From Caulobacter segnis ATCC 21756 (GTDB lineage: Bacteria; Pseudomonadota; Alphaproteobacteria; Caulobacterales; Caulobacteraceae), in assembly GCF_000092285.1 (NCBI RefSeq), contig NC_014100.1, forward strand, positions 1,674,001-1,738,000: DNA of 64,000 bases, written 5' to 3'. Position 1 is the first letter of the stretch; each line of letters begins with the position of its first letter. Below the pieces are notes generated by a model that worked only from the letters and a program-made list of their open reading frames with translations, searched no databases and was not told where the DNA came from. The position numbers and the translations under genes are program-made. This document shows positions 53,840 to 62,676 of the stretch, in pieces.

Positions 53840-54199
53840 ATGGTCCAGTCCAAGGCGACGAGCGTGGACGACTTCATGCTGGAAGTCTCGGCCGAGCGTC
53901 GCCCGGCCTTGGACCGTTTGCGGGCGCTCTGTCTCCGGACGTTCGGGGCGGAGCACGAACTGATGGCGTTCGGCATGCCGGCCTATGGTCCGCCCAAGCT
54001 GCCGTGGATCGCTTTCAACAGCCAGAAACAGCACATCTCCCTCTATGCCGGCCAGTCGGCGCTCGAGGCCCACGCCGATCGCCTCGCGGGCGTCGATCAC
54101 GGCAAAGGCTGCGTGCGCTGGAGACGGCCGGAGGCGATGGACTTCGACCTGATCGCGGAGATGCTTGAGCACGTTCAGGCGCGGGTGCGGGGCGCCTGA
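53840..54199 (+). CDS. DUF1801 (YdhG-like) domain protein
   Basis: A 119-residue protein matching DUF1801: VDDFMLEVSAERRPALDRLRALCLRTF, AFGMPAYGPPKLPWIAFNSQKQHISLY, and the conserved GKGCVRWRRPEAMDFDLIAEML. GGAGG seven nt upstream supports the ATG at 53840. It starts 19 nt after the ligase gene and may be co-transcribed. Members are related to the frataxin-like YdhG/YjbR group; function unknown. Confidence 0.82.
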   Translation: MVQSKATSVDDFMLEVSAERRPALDRLRALCLRTFGAEHELMAFGMPAYGPPKLPWIAFNSQKQHISLYAGQSALEAHADRLAGVDHGKGCVRWRRPEAMDFDLIAEMLEHVQARVRGA

Positions 54200-54214
54200 G
54201 CGCCCCGCGGAGAC

Positions 54215-55702
54215 CTAAGCGCTGACCGGTGGCCTCCGGTGCGCCCAGGGTTGGGCCTGCTCCAACTGATAGGCCAACTGGAACAGCAGGGCCTCGCCGC
54301 CGGCGCGTCCGGCGATCTGCACCCCCACCGGCAGGCCGCCGGCCGTCCAGTGCAGCGGAACGCTCATGGCCGGCGCCCCGGCGACGTTCTGCACGGGGGT
54401 GTAGCCGACATAGGCCATCAGCCGCGCCTGCAGCTCCTCGAACGGAACCCAGCCGGCGACATAGCCCAGCTCGACAGGCGGCTTGCCCAGGATCGGCGAG
54501 AGGATGACGTCGTACTGGGTCAGCCAGGTGTCATAGGCGCCGATCGTCGTGTTCAGGCGCTGCATGGCTGCGGACAAGGCGTCCTTGGGCAGCTTGCCGA
54601 CCAATTCGGCCATGCCCAAGGTGAACGGCTCCAGCGCGCTGGCGTCGGGCTTGCGGCCCATGGCCTTGGCGACGCCCGCGACCAGCTCGGCCGCGCCGCT
54701 GGCCCACAGCACGGTGAAGTCCTGGCCAAATTGCGCGCCGTCCATCGGAAGGGCGGTGGGCTCGACCCGGTGACCGAGATCCCTGAGCAGCTTGGCGGCG
54801 TTCTCGACGGCGATCCGCACCTCCGGGTCCGGCGCCAGGCCCGTGCCGCCGTTCATCAGAAGCCCGACCTTCAGCTTCTTCTTCAGAGTTTGGCCGATCA
54901 TGCCGATCGGCTTGAATGGCGCCGCGCCGTCCGTCCGCTCGGTGGCGGCGAACATGGCCGCCGAGTCGCGGACGCTGTGGCTCAGCACGTGCGACACCGA
55001 CAGGTCGATGCCCCAGCTGCTGGGTCGGTTGGGGATCATCCGCCCGCGCGAGGGCTTCAGGCCAAAGAGGCCGCAATTGGCCGACGGGATGCGGATCGAG
55101 CCGCCGCCGTCGCTGGCGTGGGCGATCGCCACCATGCCCGACGCCACGGCCGCCGCGGCGCCGCCGGACGAGCCGCCCGAAGAGTGCTTGGTGTTCCAGG
55201 GATTGCGCGTGGGCAGGAAACCCATCGGCTCCGTCGTCGGTAGGAAGCCATATTCGGGCGTCGCCGACTTGCCCAAGGTGATCAGGCCGGCCGCGTCGAA
55301 GGCGTCGATATAGGCGGTCTGCTCCTGGTCGGGCTTGGCGCCAAGCGTGACCCGCGTGCCATATCGCGTCGGCAGGCCCTTGTAGGGATCCAGGTCCTTG
55401 ACCAGGAACGGCACGCCCGCGAACGGGCCGGAGAGCTTTCCGGTCTTGGCCTTGTCCAGCGCGCGCTCGAAGTCGGAGGCGACCAGGGCCTGGACCTGCG
55501 GCTGCAGCGTCTCGATCCGCTGGATCGCCGCCTCGACCAGTTCGGCCGCGCTGACCTCCTTGCGGCTGACTCGGCCCGCCAATTCGGTGGCGTCGGGCGT
55601 CCACGGCGCGGGGGCGGCGGACGACTTGGGCTTGGCGAAGGCCGAAGGCGCGGCCGCGATCGCGGCGGTGGCGGCCAAAAGACCGCGACGGCTGAAACGC
55701 AT
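54215..55702 (-). CDS. Exported amidase-signature family enzyme
   Basis: A 495-residue protein with a Tat signal (RFSRRGLLAATAAIAAAPSAFA). Amidase signature residues are present: catalytic Lys102 in VPFLVKDLD, the Gly/Ser-rich SSGGSSGGAAAAVASG with the bridging Ser, and the nucleophile Ser202 in DGGGSIRIPS. The C-terminal half has SPILGKPP and NVAGAPAMSVPLHWTAGGLPVGVQIAG, as in 6-aminohexanoate-cyclic-dimer hydrolase-like and fatty-acid-amide-hydrolase-like amidases. A twin-arginine signal suggests folded export to the periplasm. Substrate unknown. Confidence 0.9.
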   Translation of the reverse strand: MRFSRRGLLAATAAIAAAPSAFAKPKSSAAPAPWTPDATELAGRVSRKEVSAAELVEAAIQRIETLQPQVQALVASDFERALDKAKTGKLSGPFAGVPFLVKDLDPYKGLPTRYGTRVTLGAKPDQEQTAYIDAFDAAGLITLGKSATPEYGFLPTTEPMGFLPTRNPWNTKHSSGGSSGGAAAAVASGMVAIAHASDGGGSIRIPSANCGLFGLKPSRGRMIPNRPSSWGIDLSVSHVLSHSVRDSAAMFAATERTDGAAPFKPIGMIGQTLKKKLKVGLLMNGGTGLAPDPEVRIAVENAAKLLRDLGHRVEPTALPMDGAQFGQDFTVLWASGAAELVAGVAKAMGRKPDASALEPFTLGMAELVGKLPKDALSAAMQRLNTTIGAYDTWLTQYDVILSPILGKPPVELGYVAGWVPFEELQARLMAYVGYTPVQNVAGAPAMSVPLHWTAGGLPVGVQIAGRAGGEALLFQLAYQLEQAQPWAHRRPPVSA

Positions 55703-55823
55703 GGATTGTTCACTCCCATTGGCCGGCGTCTGACGCGCCGGTGATCGCCGTTAAGTTGGCCTGGAAGAGACCTTGACCGCAACCCCGTGCTAAAGGGCGG
55801 CCCTTCGGTTTCGGGGAGGCGTC

Positions 55824-56555
55824 GTGGCCCGCAAGCGCATCGATCAGCTGCTCGTCGAGCGGGGCGTCTTCGACAGCCGCGCCAAGGCCCGCGCGGCCAT
55901 CGAGGCGGGGCGGGTGGCCGTGGCTGGCCGAGTGGTCGCCAAGCCTTCGGAAAGCATCGATGAGGACGCCGAGATCGTCGCCGCCGCCGCTCACCCTTGG
56001 GTTGGGCGCGGCGCGCTGAAGCTGGTCCACGCTCTGGATCTCTGGCCGATCCCGGTCGAGGGACGTATCGCGGCGGATATCGGCGCCTCCACGGGGGGCT
56101 TCACCGAGGTCTTGCTGTCGCGCGGGGCGGCCAAGGTGTTCGCCGTCGACGTCGGCCGCGATCAGCTTCACGCCAAGCTGAAGGCCGACGATCGGGTCGT
56201 GGATTTGTCGGGCGTCGACGCGCGGGCGCTGGACCCCGGCACGATCCCGGAAGCGCCGATGCTGGTCGTCAGCGACGTCAGCTTCATCTCGCTGACCAAG
56301 GCGCTGCCGGCCGCCCTGGGGCTCGCGGTGCCGGGCGCTGACCTCGTGGCGCTGATCAAGCCGCAGTTCGAGGCCGGGCGCGAAAACGTCGGCAAGGGCG
56401 GGCTTGTCAAGGACCCGGAGGTCATCGCCCGCGTCGAGGGCGAGATCGTCGACTTCCTGGAGAGTGCGGGCTGGTCGGTGAAGGGTCTCGCCGAAAGCCC
56501 GATCACCGGGGGCGAGGGCCAGATCGAGCGCTTGGTCTGGGCGACGAAGCGCTAG
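55824..56555 (+). CDS. tlyA: TlyA-family rRNA 2'-O-methyltransferase / hemolysin-like
   Basis: A 243-residue protein: an N-terminal S4 RNA-binding domain (RIDQLLVERGVFDSRAKARAAIEAGRVAVAG) and an FtsJ-like SAM domain (ADIGASTGGFTEVLLSRGAAKVFAVDVG, VVSDVSFISL, LIKPQFEAGREN). The K-D-K-E-type catalytic positions are consistent with 2'-O-methylation of rRNA as in Mycobacterium TlyA. It starts at GTG (55824) after GGGGAGG. Conserved in most alphaproteobacteria, often near dxs. Confidence 0.92.
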   Translation: MARKRIDQLLVERGVFDSRAKARAAIEAGRVAVAGRVVAKPSESIDEDAEIVAAAAHPWVGRGALKLVHALDLWPIPVEGRIAADIGASTGGFTEVLLSRGAAKVFAVDVGRDQLHAKLKADDRVVDLSGVDARALDPGTIPEAPMLVVSDVSFISLTKALPAALGLAVPGADLVALIKPQFEAGRENVGKGGLVKDPEVIARVEGEIVDFLESAGWSVKGLAESPITGGEGQIERLVWATKR

Positions 56556-56562
56556 AAAAGAA

Positions 56563-56590
56563 ATCGGCCGCTCCCGAGAGAACGGCCGAT
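56563..56590 (-). terminator. Intrinsic terminator of the glycine-zipper gene
   Basis: ATCGGCCG (56563-56570) pairs with CGGCCGAT (56583-56590). On the minus strand it is followed by TTCTTTTC. Confidence 0.7.
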
Positions 56591-56616
56591 CGTCTTCCAC
56601 AAGACAGAAGGTCGTT

Positions 56617-57207
56617 TTAGTCGACGACCTGGTACTTGCCGTTGGCGTCCGGGCAGACGCGCACGAAGCGCTTCTGGATACGGCCGTCGGGCAGGTAGAT
56701 CGGGCTTTCGGCCAGGGTGCAGCCGTTCATGTCGGCCTTCGGGCGATCGGCGACGCGATAGCCTTCTTGGCGCTCGTAGGTGCGTTCGTAGTAGCTGTCG
56801 CGTTCGGCGTCGCGGCGCGTGTCCTCGTACGAAGGGGGCGGCGGCGGAGGCGGGGGCTCGTTGTAGGCGACCGGCGGCGGAGGAGGAGGGGGCGGCGGAG
56901 CGCGGCCGGGCGTGCAGGCTGCCGAGTGCTTGCCGACATTGGTCCCGATCACCGCGCCAAGCAGGCCGCCCAGGACCGCGCCTTCGGTGCGCGCGCCCTT
57001 GGCGGCGATGCCGCTGCCGATGGCCGCGCCGATGCCGGCGCCGGCGAGGCCGCCGCCCGTGCCGCGCTGCGTCGTCGAGCGCTGGCACTCATCGTAGTAG
57101 GGTCTCTGGTCATAGGCGCCGCCCGAGCCATAGGCCTGGGCCGAAGCCAGGGTCGGCGTGAGAACGCCGCAGACGAGGGCGAAGGTGACGCCCAGAACGG
57201 TCTTCAT
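56617..57207 (-). CDS. Glycine-zipper outer membrane type protein with poly-proline linker
   Basis: A 196-residue exported protein. Signal peptide MKTVLGVTFALVCGVLTPTLASAQ; then a glycine zipper (GGGLAGAGIGAAIGSGIAAKG, GAVLGGLLGAVIGTNVG), as in 17-kDa surface antigen and SlyB-like proteins, two proline runs (nine and eight Pro), a Tyr/Glu/Arg-rich segment, and a C-terminal domain with CTLAESPIYLPDGRIQKRFVRVCPDANGKYQV holding two cysteines. The start at 57205-57207 follows AGGA by 8 nt and begins the signal peptide. Probably an envelope-stabilising protein. Confidence 0.8.
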   Translation of the reverse strand: MKTVLGVTFALVCGVLTPTLASAQAYGSGGAYDQRPYYDECQRSTTQRGTGGGLAGAGIGAAIGSGIAAKGARTEGAVLGGLLGAVIGTNVGKHSAACTPGRAPPPPPPPPPVAYNEPPPPPPPPSYEDTRRDAERDSYYERTYERQEGYRVADRPKADMNGCTLAESPIYLPDGRIQKRFVRVCPDANGKYQVVD

Positions 57208-57409
57208 CGTGGTGGTCCTGCTCTTGGTGGCGGTCATGGTCATGAGAGAGCTTGTCATTTTGGGGGCGAGCCCCGGTCCGTCCGTTGGTCAAGCTATGGC
57301 GTGGCCAACATGAACGGCGCCTGACCGAGGTATTCAGCTTCCTTCCCACGCGGTATGGACGGCCCTTGCGCGCCGGGCGATCCATTCTCGGCGTCGAAAC
57401 GGATACGAG

Positions 57410-58660
57410 ATGCGAGAACTGACGATCGACGCGGTCGGCGCCCAGGGCGACGGCCTGTCCCGCAACGCGGAGGGCAAGGGCGCGGCTTTCGTGCCTCTGA
57501 CCCTGCCTGGCGAGCGGGTGCTGGCCAACATGGAAGGCGCACGGGGCGAGGTCGCCGAGATCCTGGCCCCCAGCCCCGATCGCGTGACGCCGCCGTGCCG
57601 CCACTTCGGAACCTGCGGCGGCTGCGCTCTGCAGCATTGGGCGGCCGAGCCCTATCTCGCTTGGAAAGCCGAGCAGGTCCGCCTGCAGCTGTCGATGGAA
57701 GGCCTCGAGACCGAGATCCTCCCGACCTTCGCCGCCCCGCCGGCCTCGCGCCGCCGTGTCGCCCTGCACGCCCGCAAGGGGCCCAAGGGCGCCGGCGCGC
57801 TGCTGGGCTTCAAGGAGCGTCGCTCCTGGAGCCTCGTGCCGATTAAGGAGTGCCCGGTCACCGATCCGCGCCTCGTGGCGGCCCTGCCAGCGCTTGCGCG
57901 CCTGGCCGAGCCCTTCCTGGAGCATCCGAAGTCCGCGCCGACCTTGCACGTCACCCTGACGGGCACCGGCCTCGACATCGACGTGACCGGCGTCGAGCGC
58001 AAGAGCGGCGGCCTGTCGGCCGACGCCCGCATGAGGGCGGCCATGGCGGCGAGCGAGGGCGACTTCGCCCGCGTCACCCTGGCCGGCGAGACCGTCTATG
58101 GCGCGCGCCAGCCGCTGGTGAAGCTGGGGCAGGCGGTCGTGGCCTTGCCGCCCGGCGCCTTCCTCCAGGCCGTACCGGCGGCCGAGCGCGCCATGGTCGA
58201 CTTCACCGTCGCCGAGGCGCAGGGCGCCAGCCGCCTCGCCGATCTCTATTGCGGCGTCGGCACCTTCACCTTCCGTCTGGCCGAGATCGGCGCGGTGCAC
58301 GCCGCCGAGATGAGCGCGCCGGCGATCGAGGCGCTAAAGACGGCCATGGGCTCGACGTCAGGCCTCAAGCCGATCCACGCCGAGGCGCGCGACCTCGTCC
58401 GGAGGCCGGTGCTGAGCACGGAACTGGCCAAGACCGACGTCGTGGTGATCGATCCGCCCCGCGCCGGCGCGGCCGAGCAGACGGTCGAGATCGCCAAGTC
58501 CAAGGTCGCCAAGGTCATCAGCGTCTCGTGCAATCCTGGCACCTTCGCCAAGGACGCCCGCGCGCTGGTCGAGGCCGGCTTCCGGCTGGAGAAGGTGCTG
58601 CCGGTCGACCAGTTCGTCTGGTCGCCGCACATCGAGCTGGTCGGCGTCTTCACGCGTTGA
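57410..58660 (+). CDS. 23S rRNA (uracil-5-)-methyltransferase RumA/RlmD-like
   Basis: A 416-residue SAM enzyme. After a short N-terminal TRAM-like part come Fe-S cysteines (CRHFGTCGGC: Cys63, Cys69, Cys72, and later Cys in IKECPVTD), a central RNA-binding region, and the methyltransferase core with DLYCGVGTFTFRLAE, VVIDPPRAGA and the catalytic Cys and base in SVSCNPGTFAKDA. It methylates C5 of uridine in 23S rRNA in the family members studied; alphaproteobacteria usually carry one copy like this. It starts 20 nt after likely promoter DNA without a strong Shine-Dalgarno. Confidence 0.9.
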   Translation: MRELTIDAVGAQGDGLSRNAEGKGAAFVPLTLPGERVLANMEGARGEVAEILAPSPDRVTPPCRHFGTCGGCALQHWAAEPYLAWKAEQVRLQLSMEGLETEILPTFAAPPASRRRVALHARKGPKGAGALLGFKERRSWSLVPIKECPVTDPRLVAALPALARLAEPFLEHPKSAPTLHVTLTGTGLDIDVTGVERKSGGLSADARMRAAMAASEGDFARVTLAGETVYGARQPLVKLGQAVVALPPGAFLQAVPAAERAMVDFTVAEAQGASRLADLYCGVGTFTFRLAEIGAVHAAEMSAPAIEALKTAMGSTSGLKPIHAEARDLVRRPVLSTELAKTDVVVIDPPRAGAAEQTVEIAKSKVAKVISVSCNPGTFAKDARALVEAGFRLEKVLPVDQFVWSPHIELVGVFTR

Positions 58661-58680
58661 CGGCAAGCAGGGGCGGGGGC

Positions 58681-59730
58681 TTGGCGGCTTACGAGGCAGG
58701 GCGACGGTTCGAGGCGCTGGACGGCCTGCGCGGCGTCGCGGCCGTCGGCGTCATGCTCTACCACATCGGCAGCTGGACAGGCCGGCATGGCCTGGTCCCG
58801 CACGGCTACCTCGCCGTCGACTTCTTCTTCTGCCTGTCAGGCTTCGTGCTGGCCCACGCCTATGGCCGGCGCGAGATCGGCTGGCTGGGCTTCATGCGTC
58901 AGCGGCTGATCCGGCTGTGGCCGCTGATCGCCCTGACCATGCTGCTGGGCGCCACCGTGATCATCCAGCACCGCGAGCGCGTGCCGGGCTGGCTGGGCCT
59001 GGGTCTCTTGATGATCCCGCGCGCCTGGACGAGCGACGATGGCTTCTCGCCGCTTTTTCCTTTGAATCCGCCGGCTTGGTCGCTGTTCTTCGAGCTGGCG
59101 GTGGGGGCGGTCTGGTTCCCGATCCGGCGTCTTGGCGTGATGGGCCACGTGCTGATGGTCGTGCTGTTGCTGCCGGTGATGCTCTATGTCGCCCACGGGA
59201 TGGGCGGCGTGTTGACCGGCTGGGATCGCGGCACCTTCGTGATCAGCTTCCTGCGGACCATCTTCGCCTTCCTGCTGGGCTGGGGCTGCTATCGCATCCA
59301 GGCCTTCACGCGCTGGAGCGCGCCGGTCTGGCTGCTGGCGATCGTGCTGGCGGCCGTGATGAGTTTCCCGTGGACGCCCTTGAATTGGCTCTACGATTTT
59401 GTCTGCGTGAGCGTGGTCTTTCCGTTGATGGTCTTGGCGGGGCGGCGTGATCCGGCGGGGCGACTGGGCTCGCTTTGTCGAGTGTCGGGCGCGATCTCCT
59501 ATCCGCTCTACGCGCTGCACTGGCTGGGCTGGGAGCTGATGCTGCGCGGCTTCCGGGCCATCGGCGGCAAGGGCTATCCGATCGGCTTCGCCCTTGTGGC
59601 GATCCCGGTGATCATCGTCTGCGCCTGGGCGGTGCTGAAGCTCTATGACGAGCCGGTCCGGCGTCGCCTGCGGGCGCTGCTAGAAAAGTCTCGGCCGGGT
59701 GTCGGAAGCGGCGATAGTCTTCCGTCCTAG
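58681..59730 (+). CDS. Acyltransferase 3 (OafA-type) integral membrane protein
   Basis: A roughly 349-residue membrane acyltransferase with about ten helices. The N-terminus carries EALDGLRGVAAVGVMLYHIGSW with the conserved His, then FFFCLSGFVLAHAYGRR and MRQRLIRLWPL, hallmark features of O-acetyltransferases that modify sugars or lipids. I use a TTG at 58681, with G-rich Shine-Dalgarno; a TTG at 58657 overlapping the upstream stop as TTGA is also possible. Coupled to the RlmD-like gene by position only. Substrate unknown. Confidence 0.85.
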   Translation: MAAYEAGRRFEALDGLRGVAAVGVMLYHIGSWTGRHGLVPHGYLAVDFFFCLSGFVLAHAYGRREIGWLGFMRQRLIRLWPLIALTMLLGATVIIQHRERVPGWLGLGLLMIPRAWTSDDGFSPLFPLNPPAWSLFFELAVGAVWFPIRRLGVMGHVLMVVLLLPVMLYVAHGMGGVLTGWDRGTFVISFLRTIFAFLLGWGCYRIQAFTRWSAPVWLLAIVLAAVMSFPWTPLNWLYDFVCVSVVFPLMVLAGRRDPAGRLGSLCRVSGAISYPLYALHWLGWELMLRGFRAIGGKGYPIGFALVAIPVIIVCAWAVLKLYDEPVRRRLRALLEKSRPGVGSGDSLPS

Positions 59731-59748
59731 GGAGGAACGAGGATCGCC

Positions 59749-60120
59749 ATGCTCTACGCCATTCTTTGCTACAACCAAGAAGACGTCGTCTGGTCCTGGT
59801 CCAAGGACGAGGAGGACGCCGTCATGGAAAAGCTCGGCGTCGTCCAGGAGCGACTGGCGCGGGAAGGCCGGCTGGGTCCGGTCGCCCGCCTGATGCCGAC
59901 CACGGCCGCCACGACCCTGCGCAAGGACCGCGATCCGCCGCTGGTGCTGGACGGTCCGTTCGCCGAGACCAAGGAGCAACTGCTGGGCTTCTACGTCGTC
60001 GACTGCGGCGCGCTGGATGAGGCGCTGGAGATCGCCAAGGATCTGGGCAAGGCCAATCCCGGCGGCTCGTACGAGATCCGGCCGATCGCCCTGTTCCAGC
60101 CGGGGCAGGCCGGCGCATGA
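59749..60120 (+). CDS. YCII-related (DGPF) protein paired with ECF sigma factor
   Basis: A 123-residue dimeric alpha/beta-barrel protein of the YCII/DGPF group: MLYAILCYNQED at the start and the diagnostic VLDGPFAETKEQLLGFYVVDC, then EALEIAKDL and GSYEIRPI. The stop overlaps the sigma factor start by ATGA. DGPF proteins occur in the same arrangement with ECF42-group sigma factors in many bacteria; the link between the two is functional by association but the chemistry is unknown. Confidence 0.9.
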   Translation: MLYAILCYNQEDVVWSWSKDEEDAVMEKLGVVQERLAREGRLGPVARLMPTTAATTLRKDRDPPLVLDGPFAETKEQLLGFYVVDCGALDEALEIAKDLGKANPGGSYEIRPIALFQPGQAGA

Positions 60121-61382
60121 CAGACTTGGCCTGGATCGAGGGCGCGGTCGTCGCCGCTCGGCCCCAGGCCATGGCGGCGCTGCTGCGCTACTTCCGCGAC
60201 ATGGACGCGGCCGAGGAGGCGTTCCAGGACGCCTGCCTGCGCGCGTTGAAGGCCTGGCCCAAGAACGGCCCGCCGCGCGACCCGACCGCCTGGCTGATCA
60301 TGGTCGGCCGCAACGCCGCCATCGACGCGGTCCGCAAGACCAGCCGCAACGCGCCGCTGCCGCCGGAGGAATTGCTCTCCGACCTGGAGGACGCGGAGGC
60401 CCAGGCGGCCGAGCGCCTGGATGGCTCGCACTATCGCGACGACGTGTTGCGGCTGCTGTTCATCTGCTGCCATCCCGACCTGCCGGCCACCCAGCAGATC
60501 GCGCTCGCGCTGCGCATCGTGTCGGGCCTGTCGGTCCGCGAGATCGCCCGCGCCTTCCTGGTCGGCGAGGCGGCCATGGAGCAGCGGATCACCCGCGCCA
60601 AGGCCCGGATCGGCGCGGGTGATGCGCCATTCGAAGCGCCGGGGCCTGTGGAGCGCACCGAGCGCTTCGCGGCGGTGGCGGCGATGATCTACCTCGTGTT
60701 CAACGAGGGCTATTCGGCCAGCGGCCGGGCGCTCGAGGCCCGGGGCGGGCTGTGCGACGAGGCGATCCGGCTGGCGCGCCTGCTGCTGCGGCTGTTCCCG
60801 GCCGAGCCGGAGATGATGGGGCTGACCGCCTTGCTGCTGTTGCAGCACGCTCGGTCGGACGCGCGTTTCGCCCCTGACGGAACCGCCATCCTGCTTGAGG
60901 ATCAGGACCGAAGTCTCTGGAATCGCAAGATGATCGGCGAGGGGCTCGCCTTGATCGACAAGGCGATGCTCAAGCGTTCTCCAGGGCCGTATCAGGTGCA
61001 GGCGGCCATCGCCGCGCTGCATGCGCGGGCGCCGCGTCCCGAGGACACTGACTGGCGCGGCATCGATCAGCTCTACGCTACGCTGGAGATCATGCAGCCC
61101 TCGCCGGTGATCACCCTGAACCGCGCGGTGGCGACGGCCAAGGTGCGTGGGCCCGAGGCCGCCCTGGCCATGATCGAGCCGCTCAGTGCGCGGCTGGATG
61201 GCTATTTCCATTATCACGGCGCGCGAGGCGCGTTCATGCTTCAAGCCGGACGTCGCGACGAGGCGCGCCAGGCGTTCGACCGGGCCATCGCCTTGGCCAA
61301 CACCGCCGCCGAGGCGGCCAGCATCCGTATCTATCTGGACCGGATCGCCGCCGAGGCGGGGAAAACCTCACACAGCGCCTGA
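60117..61382 (+). CDS. ECF sigma factor with long C-terminal extension (ECF42 group)
   Basis: A 421-residue protein. The N-terminal 160 residues contain sigma2 (RYFRDMDAAEEAFQDACLRALKAWP, AWLIMVGRNAAIDAVRK) and sigma4 (QQIALALRIVSGLSVREIARAFLVGEAAMEQRITRAKARI). The remaining roughly 240 residues form the helical, TPR-like extension typical of ECF42 (AMIYLVFNEGYSAS, LEARGGLCDEAIRLARLLLRLFPAEPEMMGLTALLLLQ, PVITLNRAVATAKV). No anti-sigma factor gene is present, as expected for this group, where the extension itself regulates activity. Coupled to the DGPF gene. Confidence 0.92.
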   Translation: MTDLAWIEGAVVAARPQAMAALLRYFRDMDAAEEAFQDACLRALKAWPKNGPPRDPTAWLIMVGRNAAIDAVRKTSRNAPLPPEELLSDLEDAEAQAAERLDGSHYRDDVLRLLFICCHPDLPATQQIALALRIVSGLSVREIARAFLVGEAAMEQRITRAKARIGAGDAPFEAPGPVERTERFAAVAAMIYLVFNEGYSASGRALEARGGLCDEAIRLARLLLRLFPAEPEMMGLTALLLLQHARSDARFAPDGTAILLEDQDRSLWNRKMIGEGLALIDKAMLKRSPGPYQVQAAIAALHARAPRPEDTDWRGIDQLYATLEIMQPSPVITLNRAVATAKVRGPEAALAMIEPLSARLDGYFHYHGARGAFMLQAGRRDEARQAFDRAIALANTAAEAASIRIYLDRIAAEAGKTSHSA

Positions 61383-61485
61383 AGCGCTGGGCGAAAGGCA
61401 AGCTGGGTCAGTGGGCTGTCAGCTGTTCTCCTGACTTGATCTCAGGTCCAGGATGCCTCCCGCGAGATGAGCGCACGCCGTAAAT

Positions 61486-61500
61486 GTTCTTGAAATGTTC
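61486..61500. promoter_or_regulatory. LexA SOS box
   Basis: GTTC-TTGAAAT-GTTC is an exact match to the alphaproteobacterial LexA box (GTTC, 7 nt, GTTC), 23 bp upstream of the radical SAM gene. This position, over the expected core promoter, suits LexA repression. Confidence 0.8.
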
Positions 61501-61523
61501 CAATCGCGTGCCATGATCCAATC

Positions 61524-62625
61524 ATGGCTCAGGCGACGAACATCAAGGGCGCGGTTCCCAATAGCCCTGTTCCTAGGGGACGCGGCGCGCGATCCAACCG
61601 CACGGGACGGTTCGAGGCGCTCGAGCGCGAGGCCTTCGACGACGGCTGGGGCGAGGAGGAAGAGCCCAAGCAGCTGAAGACCGAGCTTCAGCCCATGAAG
61701 TCGCGGACGATCATCGCCCGTAACCAGAGCCCCGACGTCGGCTTCGACCGCTCGATCAATCCCTATCGCGGCTGTAGCCACGGCTGCATCTACTGCTACG
61801 CCCGGCCTAACCACGCCTATCTGGGGCTTTCGCCGGGGCTCGACTTCGAGAGCAAGATATTCTTCAAGCCGCACGCCGGCGAATTGCTGGAGAAGGAGCT
61901 GGCCAAGGCCAGCTATACGCCCGCCACGATCCACATCGGCGGCGACACCGATCCCTACCAGCCCGACGAGAAGCAACTGCGCGTGACGCGACAGGTGATC
62001 GAGGTGCTGGAGCGCTACGGCCATCCGTTCACGATCATCACCAAGTCGGCGCTGATCCTGCGCGACCTCGACATCTATGCGCGACTGGCCGAGCGGAAGC
62101 TGACGCGGGTGGCGATCTCGATCACCACGCTGGATCGCAAGCTGGCCCGGAGCATGGAGCCCCGAGCGGCCACGCCCGGCAAGCGGATCGAGGCGGTGCG
62201 GGCGGCTGACCGAGGCGGGCGTGCCGGTGACGGTGATGTTCGCTCCGGCCATACCCGGCCTCAACGACCATGAGGTCGAGGCGGTGCTGGAGGCTTCGGC
62301 CAAGGCCGGCGCGCGCGGCGCGGGTTATGTCGCTTTGCGGCTACCGCGCGAGATCGCCCAATTGTTCGAGGAGTGGCTGGAAACCGACCACCCCGACCGC
62401 GCGCGGCGCGTGATGTCGCTGGTTCGCCAGGTGCGGCGCGGCGAGACCTATCGCGCGGGCTGGGGCGAGCGGATGACGGGCGAGGGGCCGGTGGCCGAGG
62501 TGCTGCGCCAGCGCTTCCACTTGGCCGTGAAGAAGTTCGGCCTGGATCAGCCGTGGACGCCGCTGGACTGCAGCCAGTTCAAGCGGCCCGTGCTGGGCGG
62601 CGCGCAGATGGACTTGTTCGGTTAG
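61524..62625 (+). pseudogene. PA0069-type radical SAM protein (SplB-like), frame broken at about 62204
   Basis: The first part has the radical SAM cluster YRGCSHGCIYCYARPNH (C-x3-C-x2-C), IHIGGDTDPYQPDEKQLRVTRQVIEVLE and FTIITKSALILRDLDIY, a family related to spore photoproduct lyase. After KRIEAVRA the frame shifts: GCGGCTGACC holds one G too many, and the true continuation in the other frame is LTEAGVPVTVMFAPAIPGLNDHEVEAVLEAS, running to the stop at 62625 and ending LGGAQMDLFG. Deleting one G near 62201-62206 restores a protein of about 366 residues. Probably an indel artefact. With the LexA box, a DNA-damage role is likely for the intact gene. Confidence 0.82.
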
Positions 62626-62676
62626 GCGAACGCTTTGCCGCTTGACCCCACGCCGTCGTGTGGCGAAGCAGGGAGC

